From: Apoda limacodes
Lineage: Eukaryota > Arthropoda > Insecta > Lepidoptera > Limacodidae
DNA length: 64,000 nucleotides
Reading direction: 5' to 3'
Assembly (NCBI GenBank): GCA_946406115.1
Contig: OX291540.1
Coordinates: 7,064,563 to 7,128,562 of the forward strand
Shown: positions 35,011 to 47,378 of the stretch, piece after piece
Layout of the letters: each line of letters opens with the position of its first letter
Numbering within the stretch: the first letter of the stretch is position 1
The notes under the pieces: generated by a model
The model's input: the letters and a program-made list of their open reading frames with translations, nothing else
Databases searched by the model: none
What the model was told of the DNA's origin: nothing
Made by a program: the position numbers and the translations under genes

Positions 35011-36483
35011 TTGGTAACAATAACGTTTAATAAAGAATAGATTTATTTACTGTATTTCAATTAAAATCTTAGTGAGGGCATATGTAGCTGCACTACTGAC
35101 GCAAGCTTACTTACATGTCGTCATCCTTGTTCTTACTCAAGTTTTCTGTCATGAGTTATTGCCTAAGGATTGCCTATTGAGCGGACTAATCTTAAACTTT
35201 TACCTGGAATCTGTAGATTTTAGGTATATATGAAACGGGTGAAACTATGACAAATAGCTAGATTTTCATAATGTTGCGGAACCAGTCAATCAGACCTTAG
35301 TTTATGGATTGTCAAAACTTTTTCTTAAAACTTAATTAAGATTTTTAATAGAACAAGTAAAGACAATAAAGACTTTCAACACTATTTTATTTGCTTAGTA
35401 CCAGTAAATATCAGTGTATTTATTGTGCTATTTTGTTTCTTTTTTAGAAAATTTATTTTTACCATTACTACTTGATTAAGAATTGATACATTTTCTTTAC
35501 CAAGTGGCGTAAAAAACTGTTTTTTTACTATATATTACATAAGCGATGAAACAAGTAGGAATTTTTTTTTATTACATACTAGGTTGGTTTTTAAAACCCC
35601 TTTAGCACTCGGATATACCAGGAAACCCACGTTCACAAGTTATTCTGCCACTGGTAATATATATCCTTATAGCGTAAATATACTTATATACTTATGGCTT
35701 CATCTTAACTATACTTAAATCAAAACGAAACGGATTGTCCGTTTAGTTGATCATGGTTTCATAAAATAATTTTAGTTGTATTTTAATTTTAATTTTTATT
35801 GTATTTAAAAAGTTCATTGTTATTTAAATCTATTTTTGTCTCGTTTGAAGTATTTGATTTACCTCAGTAGACGCGAAACTTTGTATTGTATTACTTTTAA
35901 CTTGTGTCTAATACACAACGCTTTGATAAATCATGGTGTTTCTGATGTTTTAACAGAGAAACAAATCAGTTCTTTACGTGACGAGTCGACACGCGATCAC
36001 TCACACATATACTCTTAATTTTTATGTATACCTATGCCTATTATGTAAAACTAGCATGTAATTTTATTTTGAAAGTGCTTTTGGTTACTAAAGACAATGC
36101 AGTTGCTTTGTTTGGTCTTTCAAACGAAATCCAACAATTTGTCGTAAAGAGTCTTTGATAGCTGCATGCAGTCAGTTATTCACTCAACAATTTCGCACGT
36201 CGAATGTGCAGAACACAAAGTAACAATGCATTCGGCGCAACAAAACCGTGTAGATTCCGGATTGAACCCATTAATCTAAGTAACAGGACATCGTATTCGA
36301 AACAGTAGCCTAAATAGATAAGTATAGTCTTTAGAAATACTTTTGATGTACTAAACACGTATGTAGAATTCAGAAATTATTTTTGTTCTACTAAATTACA
36401 TACCGATATTCTTTTATTGCATCATGTATATTTCTATTTCTTGTACTTAAAAAAAAATGTTAGTATAAAAATTATAAATTTAC
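35011..36483. other. Non-coding stretch
   Basis: AT-rich, with no gene, RNA or repeat that I recognise. Confidence 0.5.
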
Positions 36484-36873
36484 TAGCTTTTGCCCGCGGT
36501 TTCACCCGCCCTCAATTCGGTTATTAGTGTATGATTTTAATTACAATAGAAAAAATATTATTGAAAAAAATTATCTCACACTTGACGTTTTCAAGTAGCC
36601 TATGTCCTTTTCCGAGACTCAAACTATCGCCATGCCAAATTAGCTCGCGGTTCCAACCGCCCTTAATTCAAGTATTATGTGTATGATTTTAACGGCAACT
36701 GCTTATTTATGTAAAAAAAATCGACTCATGCATGACGTTTTCAATTGTCCTTTTTCAGGACTCAAACTATCTCCATGGCAAATTTCATCTTAATTGGTAC
36801 AGCATTTTAAGCGTAAAGAGGTAACAGACAGACAGACAGACTAATTTACTTTCGAATTTTTAATATTAGTATG
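36484..36873 (+). repeat. Moth short interspersed repeat, tandem pair
   Basis: It begins actagcttttgcccgcggtt, a very common moth repeat start, and ends acagacagacagac followed by ttaatattagtatggatag. Internally two similar units (about 36484-36640 and 36645-36873) share gcccgcggtt/gctcgcggtt, tgacgttttcaa and gactcaaactat. Non-autonomous; probably mobilised by an RTE-type retroposon (inference). Confidence 0.6.
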
Positions 36874-36879
36874 GATAGC

Positions 36880-37870
36880 AGACCCGGCAGACCCTGTCCT
36901 GTCTGGAATAGCAGCGCCACATTAAATGTAATATTTTAAATTTAACATTTTAATTTTTTAAATCTTGCGGTCACTTAATACCTCTACCTCCACCGAATCT
37001 ACGGTCGAGTCATCATTTTTTGGATATCTCATTGTTTACTATGGCCCCTATGTATAAATTATTTAATTATTTTTTTATTTCAAATCTTCTATAGTGGAAG
37101 TATTGGCGGGAAGCCTTACTTTAAACCCTTTTAATAAAAGGTCCTTTCGATGCGTCTATGTAATGTGTCTTTTCTTAGCCACAAATTTCACAATGATTGA
37201 AATGATTTTGTGTGATATGATAACAATAGAGGGGCATTTAGTGCAGCGAATGTTGAAGTCATTGTCGTACATTCAATCTTTGCCGTATAGTAGAAGATCA
37301 GTGACACACCGACTGCAACGCCACGTATCGGGTCTAATTGTGTTATCAAACCTTGCAGGGACTCGCTCGAACGCACACAAAAAAAATTATTTAAATCTTA
37401 TCTGCCGTTCAGGAGGACATCAGGAACACACCAACCGGGTCTATTTATTAATTCTAACCTTGCAAGGGCGCACTCAAATGTACACAAAACATATCATTAA
37501 AATCTTCCCTGCCGTTAAGGAGAAGATCAGTGACACATCGACAGCAGCGCCACCTACCGGGGTCCAATTGTGAATTGTGAACCATCCAGGAACCCATTGA
37601 AATAGAAATATTGAGCCAAAATTTCACCCCAGTCGTTCCAGCTGTTTATAAGGAGTTAGGTGACAAACACACGTACAGAAGAATTATACGTAGAAAAAAC
37701 ACCGACTCATACTTAACGTTTTCAAGTAGCCTATGATGTCCTTTCTTGGGACTTAGACTATCTCCGTGCCAAATTTCCTCTGAATGCGTACAGTGGTTTT
37801 AGCGAGAGGAGGTAACAAACAGACAGACAGACAGAGCTATTTTCGCAATTATAATATTAGCATGGATATT
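36880..37870 (+). repeat. Family C repeat array
   Basis: A series of diverged units with gcagcgccac-type words (about 36907, 37316, 37542), gaagatcagtgacacacc-type words (about 37292 and 37513), the ttttcaagtagcctatg word shared with the previous repeat (about 37720) and a final acagacagacagacag at 37820. The 159-codon frame at 37094-37573 lies wholly inside it and is not considered a gene. Confidence 0.55.
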
Positions 37871-39774
37871 ACTCGTAGTATGGATGAGCTAACTCCTAAC
37901 AAAATATGAATTTTAAATAAACTTTAAGTCGTGATAAAAAGACGCAACTTATTAAAGTTTATCATTTTTACTTTTAGCGTTATGTTATTATTTTTTATTC
38001 CCGCATAAGACAAACATTCATGAGACGAATATTCTTGTTTGTCTTGACTCTGGGTGTTTTCTATGTATATGTATGCAATTAAATAAAAAAGATATACATG
38101 TATTTGTACCCTTGGTCAGGTATCCACAACTTTACTTAATTTGGGACCAGACGATCCTGTGTTTAATGCCCAGACTAACCTTTATCTATAAAATTCATAT
38201 ACATGTACAACATATACTTACATATACATACACATATATAAGATCGAATCGAAACTCAAGTGTTTCGTGTAGCATGTGTGTAAGCTCGTGAAGACGGACT
38301 TTGTAAACTTGTTCTGAGAAACTTTATATTTGCCTCAGCTGCGAAGACAGTTCGAAAAATAAGATATAAGTACATAGACTTCCAATGCTTTATACATAAA
38401 AGGTAGGTTATCTTCTAAGTGGATATATAGAAAAGACAGGTATTCTCGCAGCTGCGACACCAACATCCAGTATTCCGCTAGACAAGCAAACCTCATATTT
38501 TTTATAGAATTTCTACTTTTGTTTGTTTTGTTAACAAAGTCGCTGATATCCAAGAAAAGTACAAAACAGAATATTTAAAAACAATCCTATTTCCTTAAGA
38601 GACACTTGTTGTTATGTGTCATATTAAAAGCACGACTTTTGTAATCGCTCAAATCGTTTGCAGCACGACACATTTACAAATTGCAACAATAAAGTTGAGA
38701 AATTCTCGTTCTCCATTACGTCTGTGTGTTTATTTAAAGGACTTTCATTAACGACTGCGAAGCGAGGAAAATAATGAAAAATTATGCGATTCACGCCTTC
38801 TTAGCAAATATATGAAAACCGCTACTGCATTTTGATGTCTATAGAAGTTATCGTATTATTAAAAAGTGAACAGTAAAATAAATGCAGACACTACAAAACA
38901 ATGTTTCGTAGTTTGGTTCTATTTTTAGTGTTTTAGCATCTAATAATCATTTATAGTACACGTGCGTTCGTACGTATTTTTAAAATAAGTAGATATTTAA
39001 GAAACTAAACTTAAATTAGGAAGATTGGCATTTCTTATCAACTGATTACTTAAAGAGTGCGCTTACTTATGAAGAATTATTTTTATACATCAAATGTTAA
39101 AATCCCGTTTTGAAGCTTCACATAGTGTGCCCCTATGCGATCTGGAAAAAAATATGCGATTAAAATATGACATAAATTTCACTATTTACATCGTAGCTTG
39201 TTAGCTTGTTTTGTTTATGTTTCAATACAAAATATGTAGTTATAAGTTGATTTACTATAATATTATTGTAATTTTACAATAAAAAACTATTGACTGGAGG
39301 CAATACACCAATATTGTTAGTAGTTTTTGAAGTGAATTGTACTAAATTCTCTTGACGAATCAAAAGTGTTCCTTAAAACCTATTTGAATAAAAAGATTTT
39401 GCAATGAATCAAAACCTCCTTGAATACTATTTCATGGTGTATGTTGCAAGGCCCAAAATTAAAAAAATTGTAATAGGATTTTACTGACATTGGCAAATAG
39501 TTGGGTCTTCTGACTTAATTAAAGCCACAAAAAAAAAGGTATTTTGTTTGACGAATGCTCTAAAGCACAAAATTACAATATCTATCTAACTCAGTTCATG
39601 GCTATTAGCCTATTACTTTAGTTGGGCGAGAATGAGAAAAGCTGTAGGTAATATTCAAATTCCCAGTGCATGAAAAAGGGAACTTTGTAAACGCTTACTA
39701 CGAACGAACAAAATTGGCATTCGGTTGTGTTTGGGTCGAGGTTGTACCTTAAATTCGACAGCCCCTTTGGGAAA
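37871..39774. other. Non-coding stretch
   Basis: It includes an alternating tacatatacatacacatata tract near 38195-38240. No gene was recognised. Confidence 0.5.
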
Positions 39775-39880
39775 TTAAATGCTATTTTACAATGGCTGTC
39801 CGTATGTCCATCCGTCCGTCTGTGTGTCTGTCTGTCTGTCTCTTACTGACATGAAAAAATTATAAGGGTTCTGTTTAAGC
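39775..39880 (+). repeat. Family B fragment with (GTCT)n
   Basis: gtccgtctgtgtgtctgtct leads into aaattataagggttctgttt. This is the internal pyrimidine-rich part of the moth family B repeat. Confidence 0.5.
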
Positions 39881-40519
39881 ACTTTTATCCAATTTGCTAC
39901 GGACATCAAAAAGTATTAAAACTTGGAATTTTGACATTATAACACATATTCAGTAGAGTGGTTAATAAAACTTACAATTTCAAAACCTCAGGCCTATTTA
40001 ATATAATTATTGCAAAATAGTATGAAATTGCCAGTAGGTACGTTAATCAGTGTTATAAAACATTAAGCTCTGATTCGAACTAGACACTCTGAAAAATGTC
40101 GATAAAAACAATAAAATATCGTAGAACATCACTACCAGAAATATACGCATCGATTATACGACTCTGTTGGTCACGGTATTTATACATTGCTTTCTAGACA
40201 CGGTCCTTATTGCGACTCCGACGAACATTGACAGTAATGTATATTGCTTGTATTTTGATACTTTAAGATATTGTTTTTCAATTTCAATTTTGATTTGAAG
40301 GTTATTTTCCTTATAATTATGTAAAAGCTTATAATTATTTATTCTCCTAGTCACCAATAAAAAGATATTCCTCTCTTTGACATATATAATACCTGGCTTC
40401 TTGCCCTGCAAGTAATTACTGCACAGGAAGGCATTATAAATATTTTTGCGCAGGTACCACGCAGCTACACACAGCGATGTAGTCCGCGAGCAACTAAATG
40501 AAAGATTCACGAGTTTCGG
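39881..40519. other. Non-coding stretch
   Basis: Nothing recognised; the frame at 40154-40510 on the minus strand has no family features. Confidence 0.4.
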
Positions 40520-41410
40520 AGTGAATTGAGCGTCTGCTCAAGATCGTGGCACGCTCGCCGTGCTTGAATCGCATTTCTACCGGGTAGTCTTTTATGTTCT
40601 GTGATATTCTGGCATGTTTTCTAAAATAGAATTTGGGAATGAAAAAGCTTTGCGCGCGATGGGTACCGCGTTTGCTCACTGTTGACCAAAAGCAACGTCG
40701 TGTGGACGATTAATCGAAATTACGGGCACTGTTTAGCCGAGATCCTAACGAGTTTTGGTTTTAACGGCGTTATGTTACAGTAAATGAAACCTGGATACAT
40801 CATTATACTTCTGAAACAAAAGAACAATCTAAGCAATGAACTGAGAGCGGAAAACCTGCGCCGAAGAAAGCAAAAACGGTTTTATCAGCCGGCAAAGTGA
40901 TGGTGATTGTTTTGGGATGCTCAAGGGATTATTTTAGTAGATTATCTGCAAAAAGGAAAAACAATAAATGGAGAGTACTACGAAAGCTTGCTGCAAAATT
41001 TAAGGGAGGAGATCCGGAAGAAACGACCTCATTTGGCCAAGAAAAAAGTTTTGTTCCACCATGACAACGCACACACGTCAATGGTTGCAGTCGCCAAACT
41101 CCATGAATTGTGGTTCGAATTGCTACCGCAACCACCCTTTTCCCAAAATCTGGCTCCGTGCAACTTCCACTTATTCCCAAATGGTAAGGTGTCCAAAAAT
41201 GTTCATCAAATGATGAAGCCATAGTTACCGTAGCCGTGTATGTTATGGGGTTGGAGAAAACATTTTATTAAGCTAGTGTAACGGCATTGGAGAAGCGCTG
41301 GACTAAATGCATCGAGGTAAAAGGAAACTACGTTGAGCAATAAATTTATTTTAAATAGATTTTTAAAGTTTTTCTTTTTCGTTTTGGAATCTTATCAATC
41401 ATCCCTCGTA
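40520..41410 (+). pseudogene. Mariner transposase, inactive
   Basis: A plus-strand mariner (Tc1/mariner, DD34D type) remnant. Recognisable parts in changing frames: NLGMKKLCARWVPRLLTVDQ (about 40630-40690), VTVNETWIHHYTSETKEQS (about 40776-40832), SAGKVMVIV (about 40888-40912), FWDAQGIILVDYLQKGKTIN with GEYYESLLQNL (40910-41003), HLAKKKVLFHHDNAH (41029-41073), PFSQNLAPCNFHLFP (about 41139-41183) and RWTKCIEVKGNYVEQ (about 41298-41341). Two of the three catalytic acidic residues are Asn: the position in VTVNETW and the last one in APCNFH. Only HDN is kept. At least one stop and two frameshifts occur. It ends near catccctcgta, a possible end repeat. Confidence 0.85.
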
Positions 41411-41549
41411 TCATCGCGGTTATTATAACAAATACTTATACTCTAAATAAGAAATCAGAAAATAACCGGTTGAAAAGATTAGATCCAAATAAATATTTGT
41501 ATTGCTTTGCTTTGCTATTGCTTTTATATTTATAAAGTTTTTAAGGTTC
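41411..41549. other. Short spacer
   Basis: Unassigned AT-rich sequence between mariner and retroposon remnants. Confidence 0.4.
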
Positions 41550-41574
41550 CATACCAATGGAGCCCTATTACTAG

Positions 41575-42450
41575 TCTAAGCCCTGGAAAATACATTATTT
41601 TTAATTTTCATAAATGATTTATGTTCCGCAGTCACCGATGGCAAAGTGATTTTGTTTGTTGATGATACCACAGTATTGGTCAGCGCACCTACTTATGGGC
41701 AGCTAAATGCAGTCACAAATCAAGTCTGCAGGCAGTTTCACCAGTGGTTTTTGGCGAATGGCTTAGTAATGAATGCAGCTAAATCCAACGTAATCTTATT
41801 GAGTGGACGTAAAATTCAAAGGCCGAATAATTTATGCAGTCCCATCTCTTTTTCTGACAGTACAAAATTTTTGGGTCTCATATTGGATTGTAAATGAACT
41901 GGAAACAACATATTCAATCACTTTGTGATAGACTGAGCAGTGCTACATATGCTTTAAAAAAGCTAAAGCCAATTGTGTCTGATTACGTATTAAGACAGGC
42001 ATATTTTGCCTATTTTTACTCGATAATTTCGTACGGTACAATATTGTGAGGAACTGTAGTGAGTCAAAGCATGTGTTTCTTATTCAAAAAAAGAGCGATC
42101 AGGATTATATCCAGTGTTGATGTTAAACACTCTTGCAGAGATTTATTTAAACGACACCGAATATTAACCTTACGTTGCCTGACGTATATCTTTACGATGT
42201 AATAGTGTATACTAGACAAAATGAGACACGATTTAGTTGGCATGGTGGCTACGGAACACGCAGCGCAGCCCGTATGAAAGCGGTTTCGAAGCGCACAACG
42301 TTAGCTAGGAAAAATGCGAGGGTAATCGGCCCTACATACTATGAGCGACTTCCAGCTAAATTAAAACAGGAACCGGATGACGAATCATTCTGTCGCCAAC
42401 TTAAGAACCTTTTGTTGGTTATCCAACAAGTATTTATTCTACACTATTGA
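41575..42450 (+). pseudogene. Reverse transcriptase remnant
   Basis: Motifs in order: FLIFINDLCSAV (about 41604-41639), VILFVDDTTVLVSAPT (41646-41690) with the catalytic DD but Val in place of the usual Ala, CRQFHQWFLANGLVMNAAKS (41730-41790), STKFLGLILDCK, then after a one-base frame change at about 41893 MNWKQHIQSLCDRLSSATYA and AYFAYFYSIISYGTIL (to about 42047). The last frame (42175-42450) ends with ARVIGPTYYERLPAKLKQEP, the usual C-terminal block. Multiple stops and frame changes show that it is dead. Confidence 0.75.
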
Positions 42451-43084
42451 CGAGTACATGAATACGAAATTATAAGTCGTTTGACATTTTACTTATTTAC
42501 ATTATGGATGTAATTTAACATCATCTGTAATTTTACTTAATGTTTTTCTAATGTAATGTAATATGCAGATTTTAATATATATATATATATATACATATTA
42601 GTACCTACCCCCTAAATATCCCAATGTCAATTTCTTTAAAAACTTAATGATATATTCAAAAATATTAAAAAATTAATTAAAATTGCTGTATTCAGGATTA
42701 AATTAAACAATATTAAGTAAATATTTTATATTCTTGGATTTAATTCTTAACAATCTCACAGTGTTAAAAAATAAATATATATACACTTTGTAATTATTCC
42801 TTTATTTAGCTTAGTTATAGGTACTCGTATGCTTGTAAACCCTATTGTAAATACAATAACCTCTTTCAATCAATAATTTATACTTACAATAACAATATTT
42901 TACTATCTTATTTTATATAACCTAAATTGATTCTGTTTCTTTTATTTCAAAATATAAATTAATCTCGCCTTGTGCTTAACTACATTATTTAATTTAATCA
43001 TGTAACGACACTATAGGTCTAATTAATTAAATAAAATGTATTGTATTTGTCACTGTCTGTAAATGACCGTTTGTTGTCTTAAAA

Positions 43085-43109
43085 TGAATAAATAAATAAA
43101 TAAATAAAT
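43085..43109 (+). repeat. (AAAT)n tail
   Basis: Five to six tandem aaat units close the plus-strand retroposon. Confidence 0.8.
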
Positions 43110-43669
43110 CATATGTTTTTTTATTTTAATATTATTTTGTTATTTATTTTTGATTGTTTTTTTCTTGACATATTTGAATATTGCACCTTGTATTGACGAT
43201 CTCTTTATGTAACCTAAATTAATGTTAATTTAATGTAATTTAAGATGACATATGGAGAAATAAAGGAATCTAATTTAATCTAATCTATGCTGTTTGCCTG
43301 TTTGACCTAGTAAACAATAGCCCGAAATGACCACAAGATCAAAATGTAAAAATTTAAGGAGTTTCTCATTTCATAGGGGAAACATGTTTTTGCTCTATTA
43401 TCGTTTTTAAGAACATCTTTAAGCTTCAGACTTAAAAAGATTGTAGTGTAAGCTTTATACTAAGGCTGGGTAAACTAACTTTAACCAGTCGTTACAATTG
43501 GGCGATTGCATAAAAATTTGCATAGTCAGCTATTTTTAAACTTAACCGGTCCGTCAAAGTTCAGCAAACCACTAGCTGGGTAATTTTAAAAAAGGTTACG
43601 ATAGAAATTTCTATACAATCAAAGGTAATTGTTGCAACCCAGACTAAAACAACCAATAACAAAAAGTCG
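43110..43669. other. Non-coding stretch
   Basis: AT-rich; no gene or clear repeat. Confidence 0.45.
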
Positions 43670-44158
43670 GGCTCGTGTATTCTGTGATGGTACGAGAGCC
43701 TCGGTGCGAGAGTCTGACGAGCAGTTGCCAGTGTTTTCAGGGTTCCGTACCACAAAAGGAAATAAGGAACCCTTATAGGATCACTTTGTTGTTCGTCTGT
43801 CTGTCTGGTCAAAGTACGTTAAAGTAAAAAAATATGCCCAAAATACGGTTATTTTTGTTGCATATTTACAAATAAATCAAAACCTATGGAGTACTTCCCG
43901 TTGATCTAGAATAATGAAATTTGGCAAGAAGCTCTGCATGTAGCACACTTGAAGTAAACAATCTGAAAACCGTAATTTTTTGTAACATCAAATTTTTTTT
44001 TTTTTTTTTCGATTATGAACTTGGTAAACTAACCGCGACCTATGTCGATGTATTGAGACAACAGTTGGCCAACGGCAAAGTTAAGTTTGTCCCTCAATAC
44101 AGTTTACTTTTTACGGAACTCTCGGTGCGCGAGTCCGACTCGCACTTGACCGGTTTCT
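43670..44158 (+). repeat. Family B, long copy
   Basis: From gggttccgtaccacaaaagg (43740) through a gtctgtctgtctgg tract and a T18 run (about 43992-44009) to ctctcggtgcgcgagtccga and cttgaccggtttct (44158). This is the longest copy in the window (about 420 bp plus a 5' flap from 43670). It is a non-autonomous dispersed repeat. Confidence 0.65.
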
Positions 44159-44414
44159 GAAATTACCAGTTCGATTGGAAACAATCTTGTAAGAATATCT
44201 ACTACTATGAGAAGTACACCTGGCAATGTGTTGGTATATCTTTTGGACTACCCGAGGGTTTGTGAATTTCTAGCTAGCTAAATTTCTGGCCGGCAAACGC
44301 ATAAAGTCAAAGTAATTTTTTTTTATTGAAATAAAGATATTACAAACACTTTTGAATCGTCAAAGTTATGAAGTACTATTTTTTGAAACCTCCCACCCAC
44401 CCTAATAATAGTTG
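44159..44414. other. Spacer
   Basis: Nothing recognised. Confidence 0.4.
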
Positions 44415-44543
44415 ACGGTAGTAACTCCTGGCACCCTGCAAGGCTCTGTGCTAGATAGCACGTTGTTTCTACTGCATACCAATGACATGTTGACCATCGG
44501 CAACATACATTGATATGTAGATGACAATATTGGAGACACTTGT
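44415..44543 (+). pseudogene. RT palm fragment
   Basis: One frame reads TVVTPGTLQGSVLDSTLFLL then HTNDM and, after a stop, YVDDN. This corresponds to the G-x-PQGS block, the block ending in NDM and the Y-x-DD catalytic motif of a non-LTR reverse transcriptase. Only about 43 codons survive, with a stop between the blocks. Confidence 0.65.
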
Positions 44544-45954
44544 ATTTGAATTACATGCATATTATTTTACTATTGTATAAAACCACATCTGCCCACAATT
44601 TTTGGGTGACTGCAGTTTAAAGTACAAATTGTCGTAATATATTTTGTATGAAAATCGCACTCAAACTTTCGGAAGCTTTATAGATGATTTTCATTAAAAT
44701 ATTTACTTAGTTTTGGCTAAGAGTCTGAAATACAACCTACTCAAAAGTATTTTTGACTGCAGGATTTAGTCAGAAGCAGTTTTGACCGATATTTCACTTA
44801 AAAGTACGTTTTCATCATCTGCAGGTAAAAGTACTTTTTACAGTTGAATGTATATACTTTTAAGAGAATTGTTTAACCTTCAGCGTTGGTGATATCTGTC
44901 ACAGGTATCTTTACTGACTAGTCTATGTTTTAGCTAGAATAAATAATTTAGTTTTTATTATGCTTTTAAAGCTGTTTTTTTTATTTTCTTGATCATTGTC
45001 GTTTGATTTCAAGAATTTTCTCAAAAGAATACGTATATTTTTTTTGCATTTTATTAACCTTTTCGAGTCGATAATAAAAGTCCGTGTTAAGGTTAAAAAC
45101 GAGAATATATATACTATGTTTAGTTGAGTTATGATGGACAGACTTTCTGAACGATCATATGAGGATTCCTTGTTTTGCTACGGTAATGCTAGTACACATA
45201 ACAGTGAAAAAATATTAAACCAATAGGCGGAAATTTATTCCATAAAAAATATTTAATCACCGAGTGCTAGTGACAAGTCGTTCGGCTCGAGCCTCGCACA
45301 GCATGAGGCTCCAGCGGCCCGCTTCTGTCAGCGGCAGTAGCGCTGTATTCAGTGGCTGTGGTTCGATTACCTTTGTTTTAGTTTTATCCCAATAAATTTT
45401 CCATTTATAGATGGTCTGTGAACGACATGAAATAAAATTACGTACGAGACTTGGAAGCAGTTGTCCGCTCTAAATCTTGTTACATTGTCGCGGTCGGCCT
45501 GCATAAGTATCATCATTCTATTATTTATTTCTTTCAGACACTTTTCTCGGGCATATCGAAGAGCAGTTACTGAAATTGAGCACTTAAATAAAATTACCTA
45601 TACCATTCAACTTTTGTTTACGCGATATTGATCATCTATTCAAGTTTCGCTAAGCTCAAGAGGCTCTTTGTTCGCCAATTTCGGAATATATATCTTCTTT
45701 ATTTTCGGTGGAGGTCCGACAAAAGGCGTCTAGACAAGGCAATGGTGCGGTAATTGCAGGGCAGGGAGCGACTCCACTAGGACTCGTCGGACCTCTGCAC
45801 TAACTCTGAGGTATTGTCATGACCATGCACTGCAGCCTTGTTCAAATAAGTTTTGTTTGGCTTGTTTTGTTTAATGGTTTACTCTAAACACAATATATGT
45901 TTGTATGTTTTTGACTTTAGTTCGTTTTGTATTAAAAGCTTGATTATCTATACA
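44544..45954. other. Non-coding stretch with a GC-rich patch
   Basis: Mostly AT-rich. At about 45258-45360 a GC-rich patch (gctcgagcctcgcacagcat) is open on the minus strand in two frames, but I found no convincing splice sites or family. A second patch lies at 45720-45835. Neither is assigned. Confidence 0.4.
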
Positions 45955-46215
45955 TATAAAAGGCTTTGTCCTGAATGACTGATGGATCAACGCACAACCT
46001 AAACCGCTGATCGTAGAGACCTGAAACTTGTATTGTGTATTCTTTGTATGACGTAGGCATCCGATAAGAATGGATTTTCCGGAATTCTACCCCTAAGGAA
46101 GTGAAAAAGGGGGGCAAAGTTTGTATGGGACAACGTGATTTCTTGGTCCATCTACTTCAAATTTTGCATAAATCTTTTTTAACAGAATTGATGGAAGACG
46201 TGTTTCGTATTTTAT
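45955..46215 (+). repeat. Dispersed repeat F, copy 1
   Basis: aaaaggctttgtcctgaatg, cgtaggcatccgataagaat and cccctaaggaagtgaaaaag. Shorter or diverged copies are at 46485-46605 and 46870-47170, and a piece is at about 27338-27368. Such TE-derived runs (atcaacgcac, ctgatcgtagagacctgaaa) are common in moths. Confidence 0.6.
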
Positions 46216-46484
46216 TGAAATTCATCCCCTAACGGGGTTAAAAAGGGGTAGAAAGTTATTTGGCAGTTATTTGCTTCGATGTTCATATCAATACTCCTCA
46301 GTGCTTTTGATTTAAATTACATTTTATTTTGACACATGTTTGAAAACTTTAACCACTTCAATACTCTTTAAAGTTGGAATGTCTCGAATGTCACCGTACT
46401 ATATTAGTACCTAAGCTCATAGAGGTTATGCGTTTTTTAGGTGTTTGATTTTTTTGTGTACTTAAAGTTTTCTTTTTATATCTT

Positions 46485-46605
46485 ATACACATAAAATGCT
46501 TTGTCCTGAATGATAGACGGGTCAACGCACAGCCTGAACCGCTGATCGTAAAGACCTGAGACTTGGAGGGTGTGTTCTTTGTATGACGTAGGCATCCGAT
46601 AAGAT
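46485..46605 (+). repeat. Dispersed repeat F, copy 2 (short)
   Basis: acataaaatgctttgtcctg to gtaggcatccgataagataa, matching the first half of copy 1. Confidence 0.6.
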
Positions 46606-46620
46606 AAAAAGATATAAGAA

Positions 46621-46860
46621 AGGGTGAAGTGCGATTCGGATTCACGCAATAAGGGTAAACCGATTGTAATGAAATTTTGATAAGTTTATCATACACACGC
46701 CGGGGAATGCTTCTGAGAAAAAAAAAAGGGTCAAGTGCGAGTGAGACAGGGTCAAGTGCGAGTCGGACTCGCGTAATAAGGGTAAACCGGTTGTAATGAA
46801 ATTTTGGTAAGTTGTTATGCACACTCCGGGGAAGGTCCCTGAGAAAAAAAAAGGTTGTTC
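46621..46860. repeat. Two tandem family B-like units
   Basis: agggtgaagtgcgattcgga (46621) and agggtcaagtgcgagtcgga (46748) start two units with offset 127 bp; both continue with aataagggtaaaccg and aatgaaatttt and end ctgagaaaaaaaa. The minus-strand frames here are repeats, not genes. Confidence 0.7.
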
Positions 46861-46869
46861 AAAAAAAAG

Positions 46870-47170
46870 AAACAACGTTCGCCGGTCAGCTATATTTATT
46901 TAAAAGAAAAAATTGACTTGCTGACTGACTAATCGATCAATGTACAGCTGGAACTGCTGTGTCTGGAAGCATGGCATTTTGCACAAACGTTCCTTAAATG
47001 ACGTAAGTGTGAACTAAGAAGGGATTTTTGGAAATTAATCCCCTAAGGGGGTAAAATATGGGTTGGCAGATTGCATGGAAATGGCTAAAACTTGGCTTAA
47101 ACGTTAAAAATTAAGATTCACGTGATTCACCGTTTTTGAAAAATTATTCTCTAGACGGAGGAAGAAAATG
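46870..47170 (+). repeat. Dispersed repeat F, copy 3 (diverged)
   Basis: ttgactgactaatcgatcaa, acagctggaactgctgtg and attaatcccctaaggggg follow the order of copy 1. Confidence 0.5.
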
Positions 47171-47279
47171 TGTATGAGAATTCCGATGGTATTGTAAACA
47201 GTCAAAAGCTGTTTTTTTTTAAAGTTTACGCAGACAAAGTTGCGGGAATAAGCTAGTAAGTATATGTTTTAAAATGCCT

Positions 47280-47378
47280 TTAAATTTTGCTTAGACAGCG
47301 CGTCAGAGCGGTGTATCGCGAATGTGCGCGCCACCACAGTTTTAGAGTGCGCCCCTGCGCCCCCTGGACAGCCGCTAC
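47280..47378 (-). CDS. Candidate terminal exon, unknown gene
   Basis: After an acceptor-like gtgttatttcag on the minus strand a GC-rich block is open for 32 codons in phase 0 and ends in TAA (47280-47282). The peptide reads VAAVQGAQGRTLKLWWRAHS and continues RYTALTRCLSKI. A second frame is also open, which weakens the case. No family was recognised. It lies 500 bp beyond the 3' LTR of the endogenous retrovirus and could belong to a host gene that the provirus interrupted. Confidence 0.25.
   Translation of the reverse strand, partial: VAAVQGAQGRTLKLWWRAHSRYTALTRCLSKI

Larger units (their letters stand above)
41550..43109 (+). mobile_element. Jockey/CR1-group retroposon, 5'-truncated
   Basis: Plus-strand element with an RT C-terminal half (41575-42450), a 3' untranslated part (42451-43084) and an (AAAT)n tail at 43085-43109. 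The 3' part includes an alternating AT tract at about 42573-42592. The coding part is broken by frameshifts. Confidence 0.7.

Noticed and set aside
37094..37573. 159-codon plus-strand frame
   Set aside because: It lies inside a family C repeat array and has no domain or exon context.
45258..45360. GC-rich patch as an exon
   Set aside because: Two frames are open and the nearest splice-like sites are weak; no protein was recognised.
46391..46875. Two minus-strand frames of 77 and 143 codons
   Set aside because: They read through tandem repeats of families B and F; the repeated peptide words reflect the DNA repeats.
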